Made by a program: the position numbers and the translations under genes. Of a DNA stretch of 64,000 nt, positions 55,360-63,166 are shown one piece after another. Every line of letters begins with the position of its first letter. The first letter of the stretch is position 1. The notes below the pieces were generated by a model. The model ran no database searches, was not told the origin of the DNA, and was given only the letters and a program-made list of their open reading frames with translations. The stretch is taken from contig NZ_JAUYVM010000006.1 of NCBI RefSeq assembly GCF_030689305.1, forward strand, positions 1 through 64,000. The letters are read 5' to 3'. This DNA is from Vibrio penaeicida (lineage in GTDB: Bacteria > Pseudomonadota > Gammaproteobacteria > Enterobacterales > Vibrionaceae).

Positions 55360-56352
55360 CTAAGCGTGGGAAACAAGACGGACTCTCGCCTTGACCCACC
55401 CTGTCACTCTTTCTCGGGTGTCGGGGCTAAATAGAATACTGCCCACTAGCATCAACATACTGGTGGCGCCATCGCTCCAGTAGTAAGGAATATTGATCAG
55501 AGTAAACCCGTTCAAAACCATGGAAATCAATACCGTCCCTGCAAGAGTGGCAAGTACTGAGGCTTTACCAAAAAACGCAATACCAATAAATACAGAGGCA
55601 AAGGCAGGCATTAAAAATCCATTACCCGCTATGGGTTCTGATTTGCCGGTTTCAGCGATCACCAATAAGGCAGAAAACAGCATCAGAGTGGAGCAGATCA
55701 CGTAAGCAATGCAGACGTATTTACGTACGTTTACTCCAGAGTAAAATGCCGATTTTTCATTATACCCGACAGCGTACAAGCTATTACCGAAGCGAGAACG
55801 GTGCAGATAGAACCAAGACAGCGCATACACCGCCACCAGCAGATAAGTGGAATAGTTCACTCCGAACCAGCGCCCGTCGTTGATGTCGAGTAAACCCGAT
55901 GTAAAGAAGTTGCGGAATAAAGATGGTCCACCACTGAATAAGAAAGCTGCGCCTCCGGCTATCGACCCAACCGCTATGGTGGTCACGATATCGGGTAACT
56001 TGAGGTAGCTGACCGCATAACCGTTTATCAGCCCAAATGCGACACTAACGACGAGCCCGATTAAGATCGACAAATACAAGTCAATACCCGCTGCGATACC
56101 AAACCCTATTGTCATCGCCACAAAAGAGATGACGCCAGGGAATGAGAGATCAAACTTCTTCAAAACCACTACAAACGTTAGCCCTAATGCAGCCAAGCCT
56201 GTTGCCGCTAAATGGCGTAAAACAGCGGTAATGTTAGACGTAGTGACATACCTAGGTTCAAGCAGATAAAACGTCAATGTAATGGAAGCGACGATAATCA
56301 AATACAGCCCAACTCGAATAAAAGCGGCTTTCTTAGCATTAGTCTTGGTCAT
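55360..56352 (-). CDS. Sugar ABC transporter permease 1 (RbsC-like)
   Basis: 330 residues, BPD_transp_2 family, with about nine to ten membrane segments and the typical MPAFASVFIGIAFFGKASVL near the C-terminus. It overlaps the ATPase gene by four bases (ATGA), so translation is coupled. Together with permease 2 it makes a heterodimeric pore. Confidence 0.9.
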   Translation of the reverse strand: MTKTNAKKAAFIRVGLYLIIVASITLTFYLLEPRYVTTSNITAVLRHLAATGLAALGLTFVVVLKKFDLSFPGVISFVAMTIGFGIAAGIDLYLSILIGLVVSVAFGLINGYAVSYLKLPDIVTTIAVGSIAGGAAFLFSGGPSLFRNFFTSGLLDINDGRWFGVNYSTYLLVAVYALSWFYLHRSRFGNSLYAVGYNEKSAFYSGVNVRKYVCIAYVICSTLMLFSALLVIAETGKSEPIAGNGFLMPAFASVFIGIAFFGKASVLATLAGTVLISMVLNGFTLINIPYYWSDGATSMLMLVGSILFSPDTRERVTGWVKARVRLVSHA

Positions 56353-57863
56353 ACTCGGTACTCCCCTGATATGCCAGCAATCAACAACTCATCTCTACTG
56401 ATATCACTCACGGGTTCCGATACCTGCTCGCCTTTGTATAAAGCGAACATACGATCCGACACGCCATGTACTTCATCACAATCCGAAGACATCACGACAA
56501 CCGCGGCTGTTTGCGAAAGCTTTCTCAGTAGACGGTAGATAGTCGCTCTAGCACCGATGTCGACACCAATAGTGGGTTCGACAAACACATAAATTTCGGC
56601 CTCAGCATACAAGCCTTTGCACATCACAATTTTCTGCTGGTTTCCGCCGCTAAAGTTACTTGCGGCTTCGTCCAATTCCGCGGGATGAAGCTCAGTTAGG
56701 TTAACCAAATCAAGGCTATCTTCATGAGTTTGTTCTGAATTGAGCACGCCCATACCCGAAGAGGCACGATCAAGGTTGGCCAGTGAAATGTTGAATACCA
56801 CGTTTTCTTCCAGTACTAACCCTTCTTTCAAACGGTTACCGGGAAGCAAAAACAACTTATGATTCAATGCGTCTTGAGTGGTTTCGAACGTCACCTCTTT
56901 ACCGCGAACATGAATACTGCCGCCACCTTTGACTCTTGCTCCGAATATCACTTTAGACAAATGGTCAATGCCTGAACCAACCAAGCCAAAAATGCCTAAA
57001 ATCTCACCCTTCCTGACATCAAAGGAGACATTCTGAAATGAGTCAAAAGAGAGGTTATCCACCTTTAAATACACTTCATCGTCGCAAGCCTGTTCCAACT
57101 TTGGTGGAAACAAATTTTCGACCGATTTCCCTAGGATTAGCTCGGCAATGGCTGCTGGAGACAACGCTTCTCGCGTCACATCATGGCAACCTACATTTTT
57201 GCCATTTCTAAACACAGTGAAGCGATCCGCTATCTGTTCCACCTCTTCAAGGCGGTGAGTAATGTAAATAATGGATACACCGCTGGATTTAAGGATCGAC
57301 ATCAACTCAAACAAGTGCTGCTTTTCTTTTTCTGTCAAGGTCGAGGTCGGTTCATCTAAAATAAGAGCGGTGATTTTGTCGTTAACCATTGAATGCAAAA
57401 TCGCGGTGGCTTCCTTTTCCACCGGATTCATTTCAGCAATGGTTTTATCCAGATTGACCGGAATGGGTAGTTTTTCCAGCAATGCATCGGCTCTGCGCTT
57501 TAGAACGCTACTATTGAAAAAAGAGAAAAGACCAAAGCTGTTGTTTTCCCTTCCCAAAAAGATGTTTTCATACCCTGTAAAATCATCGATCATTTCGGGG
57601 TGCTGCTGCACAGAAACTATGCCCTGCTGCAACGATGCACTCGGGGTGCCAAGATCCGCTTCTTGCCCGTCAATTTCAATCTGCCCTGAGTCTTTCTGGT
57701 AAATACCAGACAAGATCTTGATTAGCGTGGACTTCCCCGCCCCATTCATTCCAAGGAGTGCGTGGATTTCACCCTTCCTGAGTTCAAAATCCACATTATC
57801 AAGGGCGGTGACAGAACCGAATTTCTTGTCTATCCCTGACATCGAAATAACGTTGCTGTTCAT
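56349..57863 (-). CDS. Sugar ABC transporter ATPase (RbsA/MglA-like)
   Basis: 504 residues with two tandem nucleotide-binding domains. The first has Walker A GMNGAGKSTLIKILSG and Walker B ALILDEPTST. The second has a degenerate P-loop (GLVGSGIDHLSKVIFG, lacking the Lys-Ser/Thr) with FSGGNQQKIVMCKG and the Walker B-like FVEPTIGVDIGA. Such asymmetry is usual in this family. The signature helix in the first half is weak (EMNPVEKEATAI). Confidence 0.9.
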   Translation of the reverse strand: MNSNVISMSGIDKKFGSVTALDNVDFELRKGEIHALLGMNGAGKSTLIKILSGIYQKDSGQIEIDGQEADLGTPSASLQQGIVSVQQHPEMIDDFTGYENIFLGRENNSFGLFSFFNSSVLKRRADALLEKLPIPVNLDKTIAEMNPVEKEATAILHSMVNDKITALILDEPTSTLTEKEKQHLFELMSILKSSGVSIIYITHRLEEVEQIADRFTVFRNGKNVGCHDVTREALSPAAIAELILGKSVENLFPPKLEQACDDEVYLKVDNLSFDSFQNVSFDVRKGEILGIFGLVGSGIDHLSKVIFGARVKGGGSIHVRGKEVTFETTQDALNHKLFLLPGNRLKEGLVLEENVVFNISLANLDRASSGMGVLNSEQTHEDSLDLVNLTELHPAELDEAASNFSGGNQQKIVMCKGLYAEAEIYVFVEPTIGVDIGARATIYRLLRKLSQTAAVVVMSSDCDEVHGVSDRMFALYKGEQVSEPVSDISRDELLIAGISGEYRV

Positions 57864-57875
57864 ATTACTCTCCAG

Positions 57876-59012
57876 TTAAACGACTCGTACCCAGCCCAAC
57901 TCTTTTGCTCGACCCGGTCTGTCATAGTCGGCAGCTTTTTCTCCTAGCCCTTGCAAAGTATCTTCCGTCGCTTTGTAGCAAGGTGTGATCACTAGACGAG
58001 GTATGTTTCTACCCGCAGCGTATTCGTGAGCATAAAACACATTAGAAAAGGCCATTTCATAGAAGCTTTGAGCACAGCTCATCTTGAAAGCAGAGCCACC
58101 ACTGATGTATCCGAAGGATTGAGGACCGCCATCAATACCGGTAAGGAAGATGTTTTTACGCCCTGCAGCTCGAACAGCAAGGGCACCTTCGATCGCCGCA
58201 CCGTCCCAAGCGCACCAGATGGCATCCAGATCGTCTCGTGCTGTCAGCATGTTATCGACGGCTTGGCGAGGTGTCGTACTGGCGTTAAAGTTAAACGCCC
58301 ATTTGGCGACCACTTCAATTCCGGGGTACTGGCGCAATGCCCACTCCATACCCAATGTGCGCTGATCCCAACTTTCATTTTGCGGTAACGTCACAATGGC
58401 AATTTTGCCCTTACCACCCAACTGCTCTGCAAGCCATTCCGCAGTAAACCAACCCATGGAGTAGTTACTCGACATCGCGGTGCTGTGAACGGCAACCCCT
58501 GGCACTTGGCTATCCCCTGCAAAAACTGGGATTCCTGCATCGAGTGCACGTTGAACCGCAGGAGCTATCGCCGCTGCATCAGCAGGAGTGATAAACAATG
58601 CATCCGGTTTACTGGTAATGAAGGCGTCGATGTTCTCAGTCTGCTTCTTCGGATCGAAGCCTGCATCGGTAATCGTGAGTTCTCCACCAAGTTGTTCAAC
58701 GGCATCTTTATATCCTTGGTGTAATGCTGCGCCTGAATCAAAGGCTGTCCAGCCTAGTGCAGCCGCAAATTTTAATTTCTTGCCCGACGCAGCCATGGCA
58801 GGTCTGAATGTTGCTGGTCCCATAGTCGCTACAGCCACTGCCGTTCCCATGCTCAATTGCATCATTCTTCGGCGAGACAGCCCTATCGGGGAGAGATCAT
58901 CACTGGCTCCATGTGTAATGGATTCGTGTGTAAAGGATTCATGTGTGACTGGTTCTGTTTTTGGAGTGTCAGATTCGCTGACACCTTTGTTGATGCGCTT
59001 TTTCATGTTCAA
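57876..59012 (-). CDS. Periplasmic sugar-binding protein with Tat signal
   Basis: 378 residues of the RbsB-like (Peripla_BP_4) family: LKFAAALGWTAFDSGAALHQ, DAFITSKPDALFITPADAAA, IPVFAGDSQV, and AIWCAWDGAAIEGALAV near the hinge. The N-terminus has an unusually long polar stretch (~45 residues, with repeated THES/THG) before SRRRMMQLSMG and a hydrophobic segment ending AMA, the twin-arginine signal layout. Tat export means the protein folds in the cytoplasm first. It recognises the imported substrate. Confidence 0.88.
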   Translation of the reverse strand: MNMKKRINKGVSESDTPKTEPVTHESFTHESITHGASDDLSPIGLSRRRMMQLSMGTAVAVATMGPATFRPAMAASGKKLKFAAALGWTAFDSGAALHQGYKDAVEQLGGELTITDAGFDPKKQTENIDAFITSKPDALFITPADAAAIAPAVQRALDAGIPVFAGDSQVPGVAVHSTAMSSNYSMGWFTAEWLAEQLGGKGKIAIVTLPQNESWDQRTLGMEWALRQYPGIEVVAKWAFNFNASTTPRQAVDNMLTARDDLDAIWCAWDGAAIEGALAVRAAGRKNIFLTGIDGGPQSFGYISGGSAFKMSCAQSFYEMAFSNVFYAHEYAAGRNIPRLVITPCYKATEDTLQGLGEKAADYDRPGRAKELGWVRVV

Positions 59013-59097
59013 TTCCTTAATTAAAGTACCTTATTCAAGTACCACTACGTCCTATAGTGTTGATTCCGATCCTGCACATACTCGGACAAACCCATGT

Positions 59098-59134
59098 GAC
59101 TTGTTTGTGCCCTCGTTGGGTGTACAAACAAGTC
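59098..59134 (-). promoter_or_regulatory. Hairpin between catabolic and transport gene groups
   Basis: GACTTGTTTGT (59098–59108) is the perfect complement of ACAAACAAGTC (59124–59134), around a 15-base loop. It lies in the 157-bp gap between the HAD gene stop-proximal side and the binding-protein gene on the other side: downstream of the binding protein's start, upstream in coordinates of its ATG. On the minus strand it comes after the 3' end of the phosphatase transcript, or rather between 59170 and 59012, and has no T-run. It may set relative expression of the two halves. Confidence 0.5.
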
Positions 59135-59169
59135 GCAATCAGATTCGTTATCTACCTAGCGATCTCTTT

Positions 59170-59868
59170 TCATTCATCACCGACTAGCTGATAACAAAGA
59201 TTTAAATCCACCTCGGATAGGTCGCTAACGACTCGGTTTGCACCACTAAAATCTTCATTTTCGGTGTAGTAGGATTTTGTCACTAAGCAATTCATCCCAG
59301 CGCCTAACGCTGCTCGCATACCGATATTGCTGTCTTCGACCACCAAACATCGCTTAGGAGAAAGCTGCATTTTTTCAGCGGCAAGCCTATAAACGGCAGG
59401 GTCGGGTTTTTTAGCGGAAACCACATCTCCGGCGAAAACTCGTATGCTTTTGGCGATCTCTTCTCCAACGCAATTTTTCACTACCGTTTTGACGGCTTTC
59501 TCATTCGATGTGGAACACACAGCTAACGGTATACCTCGCTCATACGCTTCTGTTATCAACGTCTTAACCCCGGGTCTAGGCGCAAGTTCTCCTGATTCAA
59601 TCAGCGCCATAAAGATCGCGGTTTTTAACTGATGTAAGTTCTTTATGAATTCATCTCGGCTAATGGAGACTTCCGGCCAACCGACGGCATTGAAGTAATG
59701 CGACATGCGCTCTTTACCACCTGCAACACCGAGCAGATCTTCGTATTGGCTTTTCGACCAGTAATCCAGTAAACCTTTCTCTTGGAATGCCTGATTAAAC
59801 GCCACTCGGTGCCCATCGCATTCGGTATCGACTAAAACCCCGTCGCAATCAAAAATCAGTGCGTCCAT
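59170..59868 (-). CDS. HAD-IA hydrolase (beta-phosphoglucomutase/CbbY-like)
   Basis: 232 residues. Nucleophile motif LIFDCDGVLVDTECDGHRVA (DxDGV), motif II AVCSTSNEKAVKTV, Lys in VSAKKPDPAVYRLAA and acidic motif CLVVEDSNIGMRAA. This is the sugar-phosphate phosphatase/phosphomutase branch of the HAD family. The DCDGV motif fits either activity. Its start overlaps the end of the aldolase gene by 13 bases, so the two are translationally coupled and likely act in one pathway. Confidence 0.88.
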   Translation of the reverse strand: MDALIFDCDGVLVDTECDGHRVAFNQAFQEKGLLDYWSKSQYEDLLGVAGGKERMSHYFNAVGWPEVSISRDEFIKNLHQLKTAIFMALIESGELAPRPGVKTLITEAYERGIPLAVCSTSNEKAVKTVVKNCVGEEIAKSIRVFAGDVVSAKKPDPAVYRLAAEKMQLSPKRCLVVEDSNIGMRAALGAGMNCLVTKSYYTENEDFSGANRVVSDLSEVDLNLCYQLVGDE

Positions 59869-60728
59869 GAACCTGCCCTTTGCTGAGAACCAAATTTTGA
59901 AATCATCGACTCCACCCCATCTTTCAGCATTAAGAACTGTGACTCGATGTAAGGAATTGGCTCTTTGACTCCTGGCTTTTGCAACGCAAAAGTGACAAAA
60001 CCTTCGATGAACTGATGCTTGTGCATGGTAGAAATATTGACTTTGGCGCAGCCAGATCGAATACAGCGTTCAAACTGTGCATCGGCTAAGCCTGTGCCGC
60101 CATGTAATGCAATTGGGGTATCGATGTTTTCTGTGATCTTCTCGAGAAGATCGTAAGCAATGACGGGCTCACCTTTATACTGTCCATGGGCCGTGCCAAT
60201 CGCTGGTGCAAACGCCGCTAATTCAGGCATTTCGGTGCAGAATTGCAAACACTCCTGAAAATCCGCCAGCATCGCGCTTTCTAGGGAAACGACTTTGTCG
60301 TCTTCCACGCCACCAATAGCGCCTAACTCCGCTTCTAGTGCTACGTTGGCCTGAGTCGCCAACGCGTAAGCTTTCAACGTCATGGATAAGTTTTCTTCAA
60401 AAGGCATATCAGAGCCATCAAACATAACCGACGTCCAACCGGCATCAATACAGCGCTGAATCACGTCTAAATCAGCACAGTGATCCAAGTGCAACGCCAC
60501 TGGCACATCCACGTTTTGTGCTAGGCTTTTTACCCACGAGGCAATGGCGTCGTATCCCCATAAACGGATGGTTTTAACGGAAAGCTGGACAATGACTGGC
60601 GAGTTCAGATCCTGAGCCGCGCTGATCACAGAGCGTGCGCTGTTGTAATCAATAATGTTGAAGGCTGCGACGCCATAACCGTCTCGCTTCGCATCTTGCA
60701 ACATTGGCTTCATTGAGATTAAAGGCAT
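59856..60728 (-). CDS. Class II fructose-bisphosphate-type aldolase
   Basis: 290 residues of the GatY/KbaY/FbaA zinc aldolase family. Zinc and active-site motifs: VALHLDHCADLDVI (catalytic Asp and zinc His), ALEAELGAIGG, AIGTAHGQYKGEP and IALHGGTGLADAQF. It would cleave a ketose (bis)phosphate to DHAP and an aldehyde. TGAGGAG precedes ATG 60728. The substrate must come from the kinases and dehydrogenases of the operon. Confidence 0.9.
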   Translation of the reverse strand: MPLISMKPMLQDAKRDGYGVAAFNIIDYNSARSVISAAQDLNSPVIVQLSVKTIRLWGYDAIASWVKSLAQNVDVPVALHLDHCADLDVIQRCIDAGWTSVMFDGSDMPFEENLSMTLKAYALATQANVALEAELGAIGGVEDDKVVSLESAMLADFQECLQFCTEMPELAAFAPAIGTAHGQYKGEPVIAYDLLEKITENIDTPIALHGGTGLADAQFERCIRSGCAKVNISTMHKHQFIEGFVTFALQKPGVKEPIPYIESQFLMLKDGVESMISKFGSQQRAGSWTH

Positions 60729-60807
60729 AATTAATTCTCCTCAGAGAGTGTCTATCTTGATGCCGAATCACTTCCGCGCTTCGGCGTAATTCATACGTTC
60801 ATAAATT

Positions 60808-61971
60808 TTATAGATCCAAAGCGGTAATACTTTCCTTCAGCTTCATCATGAACTCGGCGCCGTAAACGCCATCGACTGCTCGGTGATCCGCCGATAGCGT
60901 CAATACCATAAAGTCACGCCATCCCAATTCATTATTAATGCAGCAAGCACGTTTATTGATGGTGCCCACCCCGAGAATGGCCGCTTCCGGTGGATTGATG
61001 ATGGGGAGAAGTTCAACGCCCCATTTCCCCATATTCGAAATGGTGAATGAGCCACGGGATTTGGATTTATTCATCCCATTACGCGCACCTTCTGCCAGAG
61101 TGCGAGATGCCTGATTGATTTCTTTCAGGGATTTACGGTCGGCATGATCGATAACCGGAACCAACAAACCATCGTCAACCGATACCGCCACTCCAATATG
61201 GATATCCTCCAAAAGCGTGCAACGGTCAGCAAACACATGTGAATTGAGTTTGCCATGGTGTTTTAATTGACGAGAGACCGCGAAAATCACCAGATCGTTA
61301 ATCGAAAGGTTGTCATCATTAGACTGGTTGTACGCTTTTCGTTTCGCCAGTAAATCCGTTACATCTACTTCGGTGCGCAAATAGAAATGGGGTTTGGTTT
61401 GCTTCGATTCCGTCAGCCTGTCAGCAATAACTTGACGGACTTTCGAGTAAGGCTGGTCGCCATAATCATTACCAGAGCTCGGCTCTGCATCAGCCAAGTC
61501 CCTTTCCAGCACAGCCCCTCCAGGTCCACTGCCGCTGACAGAGGCTAAATCAATATTTCGATTCGCAGCCATCCTTCGCGCCAAAGGTGACGCTCCCAAT
61601 TGCCCATGGTTAGCCGATATCACTGTATTTAGGTGTGAGGCTTGCTCGGCTTTTGTATCGTTTTCTGTCGAAGAAGTCACTGCGGCGACAGGCGTGGTTT
61701 CCGCATGTGCTTTCTCGTTATTGTTCGCTTCATCAGGTGCCCCAATAAACATAATGGGCTCCAACACTGTGGTGGTATCACCTTCTTCATAAAGCAATTC
61801 CAGCACAACGCCTTCCTGATAGGTTTCGACTTCAAACGAAGCCTTTTCAGATTCGACAACAGCAACAATATCGCCTTTTTTGACCGTATCGCCGACTTCT
61901 ACCATCCACTCTGTTAACGTGCCTTCTTCCAGATCCTGACCAACCTGTGGCATCAATACCGGAGTCGCCAT
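60808..61971 (-). CDS. 2-oxoacid/acetoin dehydrogenase E2 (dihydrolipoyl acyltransferase)
   Basis: 387 residues beginning MATPVLMPQVGQDLEEGTL at ATG 61971, with GGGAAG upstream; the longer frame from 62019 adds an atypical N-terminus. One lipoyl domain (lipoyl-Lys in VVESEKASFEVET), a flexible linker (~80–125), an E3-binding domain (ASPLARRMAANRNIDLASV) and the catalytic domain ending LSADHRAVDGVYGAEFM, with the His-Asp active site (DHRAVDG). It transfers the acyl group to CoA. No E3 (lipoamide dehydrogenase) gene is in the window. Confidence 0.92.
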   Translation of the reverse strand: MATPVLMPQVGQDLEEGTLTEWMVEVGDTVKKGDIVAVVESEKASFEVETYQEGVVLELLYEEGDTTTVLEPIMFIGAPDEANNNEKAHAETTPVAAVTSSTENDTKAEQASHLNTVISANHGQLGASPLARRMAANRNIDLASVSGSGPGGAVLERDLADAEPSSGNDYGDQPYSKVRQVIADRLTESKQTKPHFYLRTEVDVTDLLAKRKAYNQSNDDNLSINDLVIFAVSRQLKHHGKLNSHVFADRCTLLEDIHIGVAVSVDDGLLVPVIDHADRKSLKEINQASRTLAEGARNGMNKSKSRGSFTISNMGKWGVELLPIINPPEAAILGVGTINKRACCINNELGWRDFMVLTLSADHRAVDGVYGAEFMMKLKESITALDL

Positions 61972-62110
61972 AATTTCACTTCCCTGTTCACTCGTTTGCT
62001 TTGCTATTTGTCGTTCCACATAGCGTTAAACTGATCGTTTTGCGTTTTGTTAAGCTAATCGCTCTTCGTGTTGTAAATTTGAGCGCTCTACATAGGGCTA
62101 AACGCTCTTT

Positions 62111-63121
62111 CTATCCCGCTTCACTTTGAACCGTGCTGTTCGCCACCTTCAAAATGGCGTCTCGAATCTGCTCTTTTTGCGGAATGGCGGCTTTTTCCAA
62201 CTCAAGGTTGAATGGAATTGGCGTATTAAGCCCAGCTACAATTTCAATGGGCGCATCAAGGTGATAAAAGACATTATCTTGGATGATGGAGCATATATCT
62301 GACGCCACACCGCCTCGGCGCACAGCCTCTTGCACAATGATGACTCTGTTCGTTTTCTTCACTGAATTGATGATGGTTTCTTCATCGAGAGGCACTAATG
62401 TCCTTGGATCAATAACTTCGACAGAAATGCCCTCTTTCGCCATTTCTTCTGCCACTTCTAAAGAGCGAGGCAGCATATTCGACCAAGCAATCAAGGTGAC
62501 ATCCGATCCCGCTCGCTTCACATCAGCTCTACCAAACTCAATTTCGTACTCACCTTCAGGCACTTCGCCTTTGGTCATGTATAAATGTTTGTGCTCAATA
62601 AACATAACGGGGTTAGCTTGTCTTAAGGCGTGTTTTAATAGACCTTTTGCATCATAAGGCGTTGAAGGCATGACAACTCTTAACCCAGGAATGTGGTAAA
62701 ACAGCGCCTCTAAGCTTTGTGAATGCTGTGCCGCAACCCCACCACCTGCTCCGCCTTGGGTTCGCAGTACAAAGGGAACATGACCAGAACCGCCGGTCAT
62801 CAAGCGGAATTTAGCCGCCTGATTTACAATTTGATCCATACCCAACATGGCAAAATCGACGTAAAGAATTTCCACGATGGGTCTTGCGCCTGAAATAGCG
62901 GCGCCCACACCCACTCCTATCATGCTGGCTTCTGATATAGGGGTATCGCGAACTCTTAACTCTCCATATTTATCAAGTAGCCCCTCTGTTACTTTGTAGG
63001 AACCGCCTCGTTCTGCGATGCCTTCACCAATAATGAACACGTCGCTGTTTCTTTCCATTTCTTCTTCGAGAGCTTCGCGCAGCGCGTCTCGGTACATAAT
63101 TACTCTGCTAGCCAAAACCAT
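62111..63121 (-). CDS. 2-oxoacid/acetoin dehydrogenase E1 beta
   Basis: 336 residues: REALEEEMERNSDVFIIGEG, the VRDTPISEASMIGVGVGAAI motif, FRLMTGGSGHVPFVLRTQGG, and a transketolase C-terminal domain (IDPRTLVPLDEETI, VVQEAVRRGG-type sequence, here IIVQEAVRRGGVASDI). AAAGGAGAG precedes the ATG. It pairs with the E1 alpha upstream (45-bp gap). It is closest to the acetoin/branched-chain or pyruvate dehydrogenase beta subunits; the exact substrate is not decided by sequence. Confidence 0.92.
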   Translation of the reverse strand: MVLASRVIMYRDALREALEEEMERNSDVFIIGEGIAERGGSYKVTEGLLDKYGELRVRDTPISEASMIGVGVGAAISGARPIVEILYVDFAMLGMDQIVNQAAKFRLMTGGSGHVPFVLRTQGGAGGGVAAQHSQSLEALFYHIPGLRVVMPSTPYDAKGLLKHALRQANPVMFIEHKHLYMTKGEVPEGEYEIEFGRADVKRAGSDVTLIAWSNMLPRSLEVAEEMAKEGISVEVIDPRTLVPLDEETIINSVKKTNRVIIVQEAVRRGGVASDICSIIQDNVFYHLDAPIEIVAGLNTPIPFNLELEKAAIPQKEQIRDAILKVANSTVQSEAG

Positions 63122-63166
63122 CTCTCCTTTGATGTTTTAATCCTATAAATCGGTTTGTCCGTTCCT

